Assembly (NCBI GenBank): GCA_027064135.1
Contig: JAMOQG010000011.1
Span: 1-63,552 of the forward strand
Direction: 5' to 3'
Source of the DNA: Peptostreptococcaceae bacterium
Lineage (GTDB): Bacteria; Bacillota; Clostridia; Peptostreptococcales; Acidaminobacteraceae
Length of the DNA stretch: 63,552 nucleotides
Position 1 is the first letter of the stretch; each line of letters starts with the position of its first letter. The notes beneath the pieces were generated by a model. It was not told the DNA's origin and ran no database searches. It was given only the letters and a program-made list of their open reading frames with translations. Position numbers and translations under genes: made by a program. Shown piece after piece: positions 45,683 through 53,160 of the stretch.

Positions 45683-46672
45683 TTAAATGTTTTTCATTAT
45701 AATTGTATCTTTTGGACAAGCTTCAATACACTCACCGCATCCAATACATTTTTCAGGATCAATTTTATGTTTTCCTTTTATTTCACCTTCAATTGCATCA
45801 ACTGGACATCTTTTCTTACAAAGTGAGCAACCTATACAATTTTCTTCTTCAATAAATGCGACCATTTTCTTTGTTTCATCTGCACTAATTGCATTAGTTG
45901 GACATTTTTCATAACATATCATACATTGAGTACATTTTTCATAATCAATTGATGCTATGTTATTTACAACATGAATTGCGTCAAATGGACAAGATCGTTC
46001 ACAAATACCGCAAGCAATACATGCAATATCACAGTTTTTCTTAACAAATCCACCCTTTTCCTCATTTTTACAGTCTACTACAACGTGTTGAGTAGCAGGT
46101 ACTAATTCAATTAAGTCCTTTGGACAAATTTCAATACATGCACCACAAGCTGTACATTTTTCATAATCAACTTCAGCAACACCTTTTTCATTTATATGAA
46201 TTGCATCGAATTGGCAAACTGATACGCAATCACCTTTACCTAAACATCCAAAGCTACATGCTTTGGGTCCAGATTCTAACATGTTTGCAGAAATACAGCT
46301 TTCTAATCCAGAATATTCATATTTGATTGCACAATGATCTTTATCACCTTTACAAAGTACTCTAGCAATCATTTTTTCACTTTCTTCAATTTCTACACCA
46401 AGTGCATCACCAATTTTTTCGGCGACCGATTCTCCGCCTACAGGGCAACCGTTAGGTTTAGCATCACCACGTACAACTGCTTCAGCAAATTGCATACATC
46501 CTGCATAACCACAACCACCGCAATTAGCAGATGGTAAAACTGCATATACAGCTTCAACTTTTGGATCTTTCTCAACTGCAAATTTTTGTGAAGCAAAAGC
46601 TAATCCTGCTCCAAAAACTAATCCCATGCTAGCTAAACTTAATCCAGCAGATAATATATTTTTTACATCCAT
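45683..46672 (-). CDS. rnfB: Rnf complex subunit B (ferredoxin:NAD+ oxidoreductase)
   Basis: The ferredoxin-facing subunit of the Na+/H+-translocating Rnf complex. The 329-residue protein has an N-terminal membrane helix, a first CGGCGYAGC cluster followed by Cys in GCPVGG, then a long row of ferredoxin-type cysteine groups: CTACGACIEICP, CIACGICERSCP, CTQCMICYEKCP, CIGCSLCKKRCP and CIGCGECIEACP, plus a CSFGC..CVSVC group. This matches the long, cluster-rich RnfB of acetogens such as Acetobacterium. Last gene of rnfCDGEAB. Confidence 0.97.
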   Translation of the reverse strand: MDVKNILSAGLSLASMGLVFGAGLAFASQKFAVEKDPKVEAVYAVLPSANCGGCGYAGCMQFAEAVVRGDAKPNGCPVGGESVAEKIGDALGVEIEESEKMIARVLCKGDKDHCAIKYEYSGLESCISANMLESGPKACSFGCLGKGDCVSVCQFDAIHINEKGVAEVDYEKCTACGACIEICPKDLIELVPATQHVVVDCKNEEKGGFVKKNCDIACIACGICERSCPFDAIHVVNNIASIDYEKCTQCMICYEKCPTNAISADETKKMVAFIEEENCIGCSLCKKRCPVDAIEGEIKGKHKIDPEKCIGCGECIEACPKDTIIMKNI

Positions 46673-46693
46673 ATTATTTCTCCTTTCATAAAA

Positions 46694-47275
46694 TTATACT
46701 AAACCTTGGAATCCTAAAAATGCGATTGACATTAAACTTGCAGTTATAAGTGCAATTGGGAAACCTTTAAACGGTTCTGGAACATCTGAAAGCTCTATTT
46801 TTTCTCTAATACCTGCAAATAAAACTATTGCAAGTGCAAAACCTATAGCACCACCCATAGATCTAAATATAGTTTGAACCAAATTTAATTTATCATCAAT
46901 ATTTAATATTGCTAAACCAAGTACAGCACAGTTAGTTGTAATCAATGGCAAAAATACTCCAAGCGCTTGATATAAAGTTGGAGAAATTTTTTGAAGTACT
47001 ATTTCAACAAATTGTACCAATGATGCAATTACAAGAATAAATGCAACAATTTGAAGATATTCTAAATGAAGGGGTACCAATATAAAATATTGAACCATAT
47101 AAGTAATAACACCAGCTATCGTCATTACAAATGTAACTGCCATTCCCATACCTATTGAAGTGTCAACTTGTTTTGATACCCCTAAAAAGGGACATACACC
47201 TAAAAATCTTGAAAGTACGAAGTTATTAACAAGAATCGAACTTACAAGAATTACGAAAATACTAGCATTTTGCAT
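46694..47275 (-). CDS. rnfA: Rnf complex subunit A
   Basis: A 193-residue membrane protein with six transmembrane helices, a homologue of NqrE. FVLSRFLGVCPFLGVS near residue 19 and ITTNCAVLG near 108 are conserved; the cysteines bind a membrane [2Fe-2S] centre shared with RnfE. Part of the ion-pumping membrane core. Confidence 0.96.
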   Translation of the reverse strand: MQNASIFVILVSSILVNNFVLSRFLGVCPFLGVSKQVDTSIGMGMAVTFVMTIAGVITYMVQYFILVPLHLEYLQIVAFILVIASLVQFVEIVLQKISPTLYQALGVFLPLITTNCAVLGLAILNIDDKLNLVQTIFRSMGGAIGFALAIVLFAGIREKIELSDVPEPFKGFPIALITASLMSIAFLGFQGLV

Positions 47276-47287
47276 ATTATCCCCCTT

Positions 47288-47893
47288 TTAAGCCTTTCTA
47301 CTTTTATACTTATTATTAATAGCCATTAGTATACCTAAAGCTAAAAATGCTCCAGGAGGTAAAATCATAATTAATACAGGTTTAAAACTTGCACCAAATA
47401 ATGAAAAGCCAAAAATACTTCCAGCGCCTAAAATTTCTCTAACTGATCCAAGGATAGTCAACGATAATGCAAATCCTAATCCCATTCCTAAACCATCTAA
47501 AAAAGAATCAATAACATTATTACTATAAGCAAATGCTTCAGCTCTTCCTAAAATTATACAGTTAACAACAATTAAAGGAATAAATAAACCTAGTGCTGAA
47601 TACAGAGCAGGTAAATATCCTTCCATTACCATACCTATAATAGTAACAAAAGTTGCTATTACAACAATAAATGATGGTATTCTGATTTTATTTGGAATGA
47701 AATTTCTTAAAAGAGATATTGCCATATTTGCAAGTACAAGTACTGCTGTTGTAGCAAGACCCATACCAAGTCCGTTTACTGCACTTGTAGTTACAGCTAA
47801 AGTTGGACACATTCCAAGTAATTGATAAAATGTTGCGTTTTCTTTATATAAACCATTTGTAAAAATTTGTAATTTAGTTTTACTCAATTTCAA
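47288..47893 (-). CDS. rnfE: Rnf complex subunit E
   Basis: A 201-residue integral membrane subunit, paralogue of RnfA with inverted topology (NqrD homologue). LGMCPTLAVTTSA near residue 26 and IVVNCIILGRAEAFA near 107 carry the conserved cysteines. Between rnfG and rnfA in the Clostridia order. Confidence 0.96.
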   Translation of the reverse strand: MKLSKTKLQIFTNGLYKENATFYQLLGMCPTLAVTTSAVNGLGMGLATTAVLVLANMAISLLRNFIPNKIRIPSFIVVIATFVTIIGMVMEGYLPALYSALGLFIPLIVVNCIILGRAEAFAYSNNVIDSFLDGLGMGLGFALSLTILGSVREILGAGSIFGFSLFGASFKPVLIMILPPGAFLALGILMAINNKYKSRKA

Positions 47894-47905
47894 TCACCTC
47901 CGATA

Positions 47906-48469
47906 TTATTTTGATAATCCTTTAAATGCATCAATTGCATGATTAACACCTTTTGTTACTGCTTTAGATGTTATTGTAGCACCAGAAATTGCTTTTATTT
48001 CAGTATCACTTGAAGCTGACTTTGAAACGCCAATTTCATTTGTAGTATTCATGCCATTATATTGGCCATAAAATTCAATGTCTTTTGATTTTGCACCTAA
48101 CCCAGGAGTTTCGTTCATATTTCCTATTCTAACTCCAGTTAATTTGCCATCATTTGATATACCAACAATTACTTCAACGGCTCCACCATATCCTTTTGGT
48201 ATAACTTTAAAAACGTATCCGATTAGTGAATCAGATTTGATTGCTGTGTATCCTTCTTGAATAATATCATCTGTAATACCTTTTTGTTCTAAATCAATTT
48301 TTTCAAATTCATCTGCATCTGGCATAACAGCAATTCTTGCTTCTTTATTTGCCATTTCACGTTGTTCAAATATTTTATCTTTTGTAGCATCGTTTGCATA
48401 ACCTAGTGCTAATGCAGCAATTAAACTAATAAGCAAAAGTTTTAATCCTAATGTTATAATTTCTTTCAT
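47906..48469 (-). CDS. rnfG: Rnf complex subunit G (FMN-binding)
   Basis: A 187-residue subunit with an N-terminal membrane helix and an FMN-binding domain. The covalent flavinylation motif ISGATITSKAV is present (threonines 165 and 167; FMN is attached through this motif). GYGGAVEVIVGI is typical of NqrC/RnfG. Located outside the membrane. No ApbE flavin transferase gene is in this window, so it must be elsewhere. Confidence 0.96.
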   Translation of the reverse strand: MKEIITLGLKLLLISLIAALALGYANDATKDKIFEQREMANKEARIAVMPDADEFEKIDLEQKGITDDIIQEGYTAIKSDSLIGYVFKVIPKGYGGAVEVIVGISNDGKLTGVRIGNMNETPGLGAKSKDIEFYGQYNGMNTTNEIGVSKSASSDTEIKAISGATITSKAVTKGVNHAIDAFKGLSK

Positions 48470-49395
48470 TATTTAGCACCCCCAAATATTTTAGGTGTAG
48501 TATATCTTTCAATTATTGGAGTTGCAACATTCATTAACAATATTGAGAATGATACACCCTCTGCCATACCACCATATGTTCTAATTACAAATGTTATCAA
48601 TCCACAGCCAAATGCAAATATTAATTGGCCTTTAGTATTTACTGGTGAAGAAACATAATCAGTTGCCATATAAATAGCACCAAGCATTAATCCGCCTGAA
48701 ACTAAAGAATATAAAGTAAAAGTAAAATCGAATCCGCTAAATATAAAAGTTAATATAGCAAATGTTCCGATATACATTCCTGGTATAGTTATTTTTATAA
48801 CACCACGATATAATAAATAAATACCACCAATTATTAAAAGTAGCGCTGATGTTTCGCCTAAAGAACCGCCAACATTTCCAATAAATAAATCCATTATAGA
48901 TGGTTGCATTTTATCTCCCCAAAGAGTTAATGGAGTAGCAGTTGAAACGGCATCAACACCTGGTGAAATCCAAGAAGTCATTTCTACTGGCCATGATGCA
49001 ACTAAAAAAGCTCTTGCTGCTAATGCTGGATTCATAAAATTTTGTCCTAAACCACCAAAAGCATGCTTAACAATTGCAATTGCAAATATTGCACCGATAA
49101 CTGGTATCCACCAAGGTACAGATGCTGGTAAGTTAAAAGCTAATAATAAGCCAGTTATAACTGCAGACCAATCTGAAATAGTTATTGGTTTTTTTCTTAT
49201 TTTTTGTATAACAGCCTCAGTAGCAACAGCTGTGATAATTGCAAGAAGAATTGTTAATAGTGCATTCATTCTGAAAATATATACACTATACAATGTAGCT
49301 GGTACTAAAGCTATAACAACATCTCTCATAATAGATTTAACTGTTTGATTTGATCTAATATGAGGTGATGATGAAACTATTAATTTTGATTCCAT
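48469..49395 (-). CDS. rnfD: Rnf complex subunit D
   Basis: A 308-residue NqrB homologue with about eight to ten membrane helices and the covalent FMN site STATPL (Thr154 likely). NFMNPALAARAFL near 119 is conserved. It forms the likely Na+ or H+ translocating path together with RnfA/E. It overlaps the start of rnfG by one base. Confidence 0.96.
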   Translation of the reverse strand: MESKLIVSSSPHIRSNQTVKSIMRDVVIALVPATLYSVYIFRMNALLTILLAIITAVATEAVIQKIRKKPITISDWSAVITGLLLAFNLPASVPWWIPVIGAIFAIAIVKHAFGGLGQNFMNPALAARAFLVASWPVEMTSWISPGVDAVSTATPLTLWGDKMQPSIMDLFIGNVGGSLGETSALLLIIGGIYLLYRGVIKITIPGMYIGTFAILTFIFSGFDFTFTLYSLVSGGLMLGAIYMATDYVSSPVNTKGQLIFAFGCGLITFVIRTYGGMAEGVSFSILLMNVATPIIERYTTPKIFGGAK

Positions 49396-49408
49396 ATATG
49401 CCCCCTAA

Positions 49409-50722
49409 CTATTTCTGTTTTTTACTTCTAATTCTATTCTTTGTTAATCTGATTCCTTCTAATAATCTTCTTTTTGAAGGACAAACAAATGAACAAGAGC
49501 CACACTCAATACAATCCATTGCATTAAGTTTTTCTGCTTTTTCAAAATTTCCATTTTCTGCATTTGCACTAATATATACAGGTAATAAATTAATTGGACA
49601 AACTTCAACACATTTACCACATTTTATACATAATGATGGTTCTTCTATAATAGCTTCTTTTCTATTAAACGCTAAAATACCTGAAGTTGTTTTAGTGGAT
49701 GGTACATCAATAGATGAAGTAGCTCTACCCATCATTGGTCCACCAAGTAAAATTTTGCCAGGTTCTTCTTTAAAACCTCCACATTGATTAACAATTTCTG
49801 TAAGATCTGTACCTACTAGAATTTCCAAATTTTTAGGTTCTTTAATAGCACTTCCTGTAACTGTACAAATTCTTTTAATTAATGGCATACCTGTTTTAAT
49901 AGCATCCGCAATAGCATATGCAGTAGCAACGTTATTAACAACAGCTCCAGCCTCCATTGGCAAACCACCTGATGGTACTTCTCTTCCTGAAATTGCATTA
50001 ATTAATTGTTTTTCAGCACCTTGCGGATATTTGGTTTTTAAAGGTTGAATAACAATATTTTCACCTTTTGCAGCTTCAGTCATAACTTTTATTGCGTCTG
50101 GTTTATTGTTTTCAATTCCTATATAACCTTTTTTAACATCTAAAACTTTCATTAATGCTTTTAAACCATAAACTATATCATCAGCTCTTTCAAGCATCAA
50201 ACGATGATCCGCTGTTAAATAGGGTTCGCATTCTGCACCATTTAATATTAACAAATCAATCTTTTTATCTGGTGGCGGTGATAATTTAACATGAGTTGGA
50301 AATCCTGCTCCACCCATTCCGACAATACCAGCGTCTTTAATTATTGCGAGTATTTCTTTTCCAGATAATGTTTCAACAGTACCTTTTGAAGAAACTTCTT
50401 CTGAAATTTCAAATTTTCCATCTGATTCAATAACAACGCAATTTCCCATTCCGCCAGCTATTTTTTCGGATTTAACAGCTTTGACAACACCAGAGACACT
50501 ACTGTGAACAGGTGCAGAAACAAAAGCCAAAGGCTCTCCTATTTTTTGTCCTACCTTTACAAAATCTCCCTTTTCAACAATCGGTTTACAAGGTGCACCA
50601 ATATGTTGACTTAATGGAATTTTTACGATTTTTGGTTCTTCGGCTTTCTCAATAGCTTTTTTTTCACTATATTTCTTACCGTGTGGTGGATGAATTCCAC
50701 CTCTAAAAGTTAAAAGTCCCAA
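49409..50722 (-). CDS. rnfC: Rnf complex subunit C (NADH-binding)
   Basis: The 437-residue NAD(H)/FMN subunit related to the 51-kDa subunit of complex I. GMGGAGFPTHVK near 135 binds FMN/NADH, and two ferredoxin-type groups follow: Cys365/368/371/375 and Cys404/407/410/414. The start is TTG at 50722 after AAAGGGGTG. It heads the six-gene rnf operon behind a clear promoter and a near-perfect dyad. The cell can thus couple ferredoxin oxidation to NAD+ reduction and ion export. Confidence 0.97.
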   Translation of the reverse strand: MGLLTFRGGIHPPHGKKYSEKKAIEKAEEPKIVKIPLSQHIGAPCKPIVEKGDFVKVGQKIGEPLAFVSAPVHSSVSGVVKAVKSEKIAGGMGNCVVIESDGKFEISEEVSSKGTVETLSGKEILAIIKDAGIVGMGGAGFPTHVKLSPPPDKKIDLLILNGAECEPYLTADHRLMLERADDIVYGLKALMKVLDVKKGYIGIENNKPDAIKVMTEAAKGENIVIQPLKTKYPQGAEKQLINAISGREVPSGGLPMEAGAVVNNVATAYAIADAIKTGMPLIKRICTVTGSAIKEPKNLEILVGTDLTEIVNQCGGFKEEPGKILLGGPMMGRATSSIDVPSTKTTSGILAFNRKEAIIEEPSLCIKCGKCVEVCPINLLPVYISANAENGNFEKAEKLNAMDCIECGSCSFVCPSKRRLLEGIRLTKNRIRSKKQK

Positions 50723-50746
50723 TTATTTCACCCCTTTACATTATTG

Positions 50747-50764
50747 GATACTGTATACAATATC
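50747..50764. promoter_or_regulatory. Palindromic operator candidate in the rnf leader
   Basis: GATACTGTATACAATATC is an inverted repeat matching in 16 of 18 positions, with GTATAC at its centre. It lies between the predicted rnfC transcription start and the ribosome site, an effective position for repression. It does not resemble the Rex consensus; the GT-AC core is more like GntR-type operators. Confidence 0.5.
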
Positions 50765-50777
50765 TTTTTACTATTAC

Positions 50778-50805
50778 ATTTTATATTATGTGAATAAAAT
50801 GTCAA
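50778..50805 (-). promoter_or_regulatory. Promoter of the rnf operon
   Basis: TTGACA, 16 bases, TAAAAT on the minus strand, about 55-80 bases ahead of the rnfC TTG start. A full -35 and five of six -10 positions match. Confidence 0.75.
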
Positions 50806-50829
50806 TAGAAAACATTGATGAAAATTTAA

Positions 50830-51594
50830 CTAAATAACATAATATTTAATATATAATTTAATGAAATTTACGATATATTTATCTGTATTAATAGGTATAG
50901 CATTTAGATATGAGTCTTTTATCGTAATTAATTCATTTAGAAAGTTTGTTAATTTATTACCTATCGATTTATTTTCTGTTGCATCTGCAACAATATTTTT
51001 GATATCTTCTTTAATATTATTAAGCCTTTCTGTTTCAATTTGAATATTATACTCTTTAGTTAAGACATTATTAAAATGATTTGAAATATTTTCAATGATA
51101 TTTGTCATATTATTATCATTGTCCGAATAATATGAGATATCATTACCCTTAATAGAAATTTTTTTTATAAATGAATCTTCTATTTCTTTTTTGCATATTT
51201 CTAAGTTTTCTCTTAACGAGTCTTTATTATTACTTGCAAATGAATATACAATATAATTATTTTCCTTTACATAAAACGAATAAATATTATCTGAAGAAAG
51301 TTTATTAGAAAATGCAATTGCATTTTCTTCTTCAGAAAAAGACCCCATCTGAATTGAATAAAAAGATAATTCTTCAAACGAAACAATAATTTTATCTTTC
51401 AATTCCTTTTCATTTACTTTATCAGATCCAATAACATTTTCCACTCTTGAACTATTCTCTTTAATGATAACATCTGAAAATTTATTATTTGAAAGCAAAT
51501 AATATTTTACGCCAAAATAACCAATCATTATTGATATTATAGGAATTGTTATCATAATAAGTATCGAAATTTTAATATTAAATATTTTTTTCAT
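50830..51594 (-). CDS. SPOR-domain membrane protein
   Basis: A 254-residue protein with an N-terminal membrane helix (about 10-30) and a SPOR-like domain (FYSIQMGSFSEEENAIAFSNKL, about 78-150), a fold that in other proteins binds glycan strands lacking stem peptides, often at division septa. The remaining ~100 residues are charged, probably helical, and unassigned. Stop and start overlap with the CheY-like gene upstream by a single base, so they are cotranslated. Confidence 0.75.
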   Translation of the reverse strand: MKKIFNIKISILIMITIPIISIMIGYFGVKYYLLSNNKFSDVIIKENSSRVENVIGSDKVNEKELKDKIIVSFEELSFYSIQMGSFSEEENAIAFSNKLSSDNIYSFYVKENNYIVYSFASNNKDSLRENLEICKKEIEDSFIKKISIKGNDISYYSDNDNNMTNIIENISNHFNNVLTKEYNIQIETERLNNIKEDIKNIVADATENKSIGNKLTNFLNELITIKDSYLNAIPINTDKYIVNFIKLYIKYYVI

Positions 51595-51953
51595 TATAAT
51601 TTACTCAATTCTTTTAACACTATTGTTGCATCAAATGGTTTAACGATAAAGCCTTTTGCCCCAGCTTTTATTGCATCTACAACCATTGATTTTTGTCCCA
51701 TAGCTGAAACCATTAAAATTTTTGCTTCTGGAAAATCATTTTTTATTAATTTAACCCCATCAATTCCATTAACAGGTTCCATGGTAATATCCATGGTAAC
51801 TAAATCAGGTTTGAACTCTTTATATTTATTATAAGCTTCTTTTCCATCTGATCCCTCTGCTACTACATTGTAACCACCTTTTTTTAAAATGTCAGATAAC
51901 ATTCTTCGCATAAACATTGCATCATCAACAATTAATACTGTTTTATTTGACAT
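51594..51953 (-). CDS. Stand-alone CheY-like receiver protein
   Basis: A 119-residue single-domain response regulator with Asp-Asp at 10-11, the phospho-acceptor Asp55 (VTMDITMEP), Ser/Thr in MVSAM and Lys105 in FIVKPF. This is very close to CheY in length and layout, but there are no chemotaxis or flagellar genes around it. No output domain. It sits between an unknown gene and a SPOR-domain gene, so its target may be in the envelope or division machinery rather than a flagellar motor. The kinase is not identified. Confidence 0.9.
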   Translation of the reverse strand: MSNKTVLIVDDAMFMRRMLSDILKKGGYNVVAEGSDGKEAYNKYKEFKPDLVTMDITMEPVNGIDGVKLIKNDFPEAKILMVSAMGQKSMVVDAIKAGAKGFIVKPFDATIVLKELSKL

Positions 51954-51957
51954 AAAA

Positions 51958-52548
51958 TCACTCCTTAAATTTATTTACTAAACTATTAATCATTTCGTTA
52001 TTTTCTTTTGAAAATAAAGCGATTCTTTTTAAATCATAATTATAGAAAAAATCAATATCATAATAATCAAATCTATTGTCATCATTTATTAAATTTGAAA
52101 TAAAATCTCTTTCACTTTTTTCTTTTTGTCCCTTAAAATTAAGACCAATTCTAATGTTAGTATTATATTCCAAATGCAATTTTATTAAATCGTTAAAATG
52201 TTTTAAATCAACAACTGCTACAAGTTTATATGCATATACAGATTTATTCTTTCTTTTAGAAAACATTTTTTCAGTAATTGACTTATTAATAGATTGATCA
52301 TATTTTAAAATATCATATACTATATTATTTTTAGTGAAATACTCAGTCAATTTTGATATTTGTTTATCAATATCTGAGTTATACGTTTCTGAAATATTTG
52401 AATCGAATAATAATATTGCATTTTCAAAATTATTTGTAATGTCCTTTATTACATCTTCTATTACAACTTTTGTTCTACTAAAATCTAAAATATATCGTGA
52501 ATGTCCATCAATTGGTATTTCTAAAACTTTAACTTTTCTCTTAAACAT
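51958..52548 (-). CDS. Conserved-context hypothetical protein
   Basis: I do not recognise this 196-residue protein. It is soluble (no signal peptide or membrane helix), rich in Lys, Asn and Asp, with a predicted alpha/beta pattern: VKVLEIPIDG, AILLFDSN, YKLVAVVDL and RIGLNFKG look like core strands. It lacks a visible nucleotide-binding or catalytic motif. It lies between coaE and the CheY-like gene with gaps of 0 and 4 bases, so it is in the polA-coaE-x-cheY-SPOR run. Confidence 0.6.
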   Translation of the reverse strand: MFKRKVKVLEIPIDGHSRYILDFSRTKVVIEDVIKDITNNFENAILLFDSNISETYNSDIDKQISKLTEYFTKNNIVYDILKYDQSINKSITEKMFSKRKNKSVYAYKLVAVVDLKHFNDLIKLHLEYNTNIRIGLNFKGQKEKSERDFISNLINDDNRFDYYDIDFFYNYDLKRIALFSKENNEMINSLVNKFKE

Positions 52549-53160
52549 TTAATATTTCTCCTTTTTTAGTATTTTTTTTATTTTCTCTAATAATTCTTTT
52601 TTAGTTTCATTGTTTTCAATAACTATATCTGATTTTTCTATTTTTTCATTTAGTGGCATTTGATACGATATTATTTTAGAAGCTTCTGAAATTTCAACAT
52701 TATCACGCTTTATTATTCGAGCAATTTGATTTTCTAATGTAGTGGAAACAAGCCAAACTTTATCAGTTAAATATTGAAGTTTCATTTCAAATAACAAAGG
52801 ACAATCTAGAAATACAACTTTTTCATTATCGCATTTCCTAAAATATTGAATTTGTTTTTCTATTTCCTCAATTATTAAAGGATGTGTAATTTTATTTAAA
52901 ATTTCTAATTTCAATTTATCATTAAATACTATGTTTCTTAATGCTTTTCTATTAAGTGATAAATCTTTATTTATTATTGATTTACCAAAAGATTTTTCTA
53001 TTTCTCTTATTCCTACCGTTCCAATTTCAACAACCTGTCTTGCAATTTTATCTGCATCTATAATTGAATACTTATTATTTGATAGAAATTCAACTACAGT
53101 AGATTTTCCTGAAGCGATTCCGCCAGTGATACCAATCACTTTTAATTTATTTTGTTTCAT
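52549..53160 (-). CDS. coaE: Dephospho-CoA kinase
   Basis: The final enzyme of CoA synthesis, phosphorylating the ribose 3'-OH of dephospho-CoA. The 203-residue protein has the P-loop GITGGIASGKSTV near residue 10, the DADKIARQVVE block near 34, and DCPLLFE near 118. Its start overlaps the end of polA by 14 bases, the common polA-coaE pairing. Confidence 0.96.
   Translation of the reverse strand: MKQNKLKVIGITGGIASGKSTVVEFLSNNKYSIIDADKIARQVVEIGTVGIREIEKSFGKSIINKDLSLNRKALRNIVFNDKLKLEILNKITHPLIIEEIEKQIQYFRKCDNEKVVFLDCPLLFEMKLQYLTDKVWLVSTTLENQIARIIKRDNVEISEASKIISYQMPLNEKIEKSDIVIENNETKKELLEKIKKILKKEKY

Noticed and set aside
50747-50764. The rnf dyad as a Rex-binding site
   Set aside because: It lacks the TTGTGAA/TTCACAA half-sites of Rex; only the position and symmetry are suggestive.
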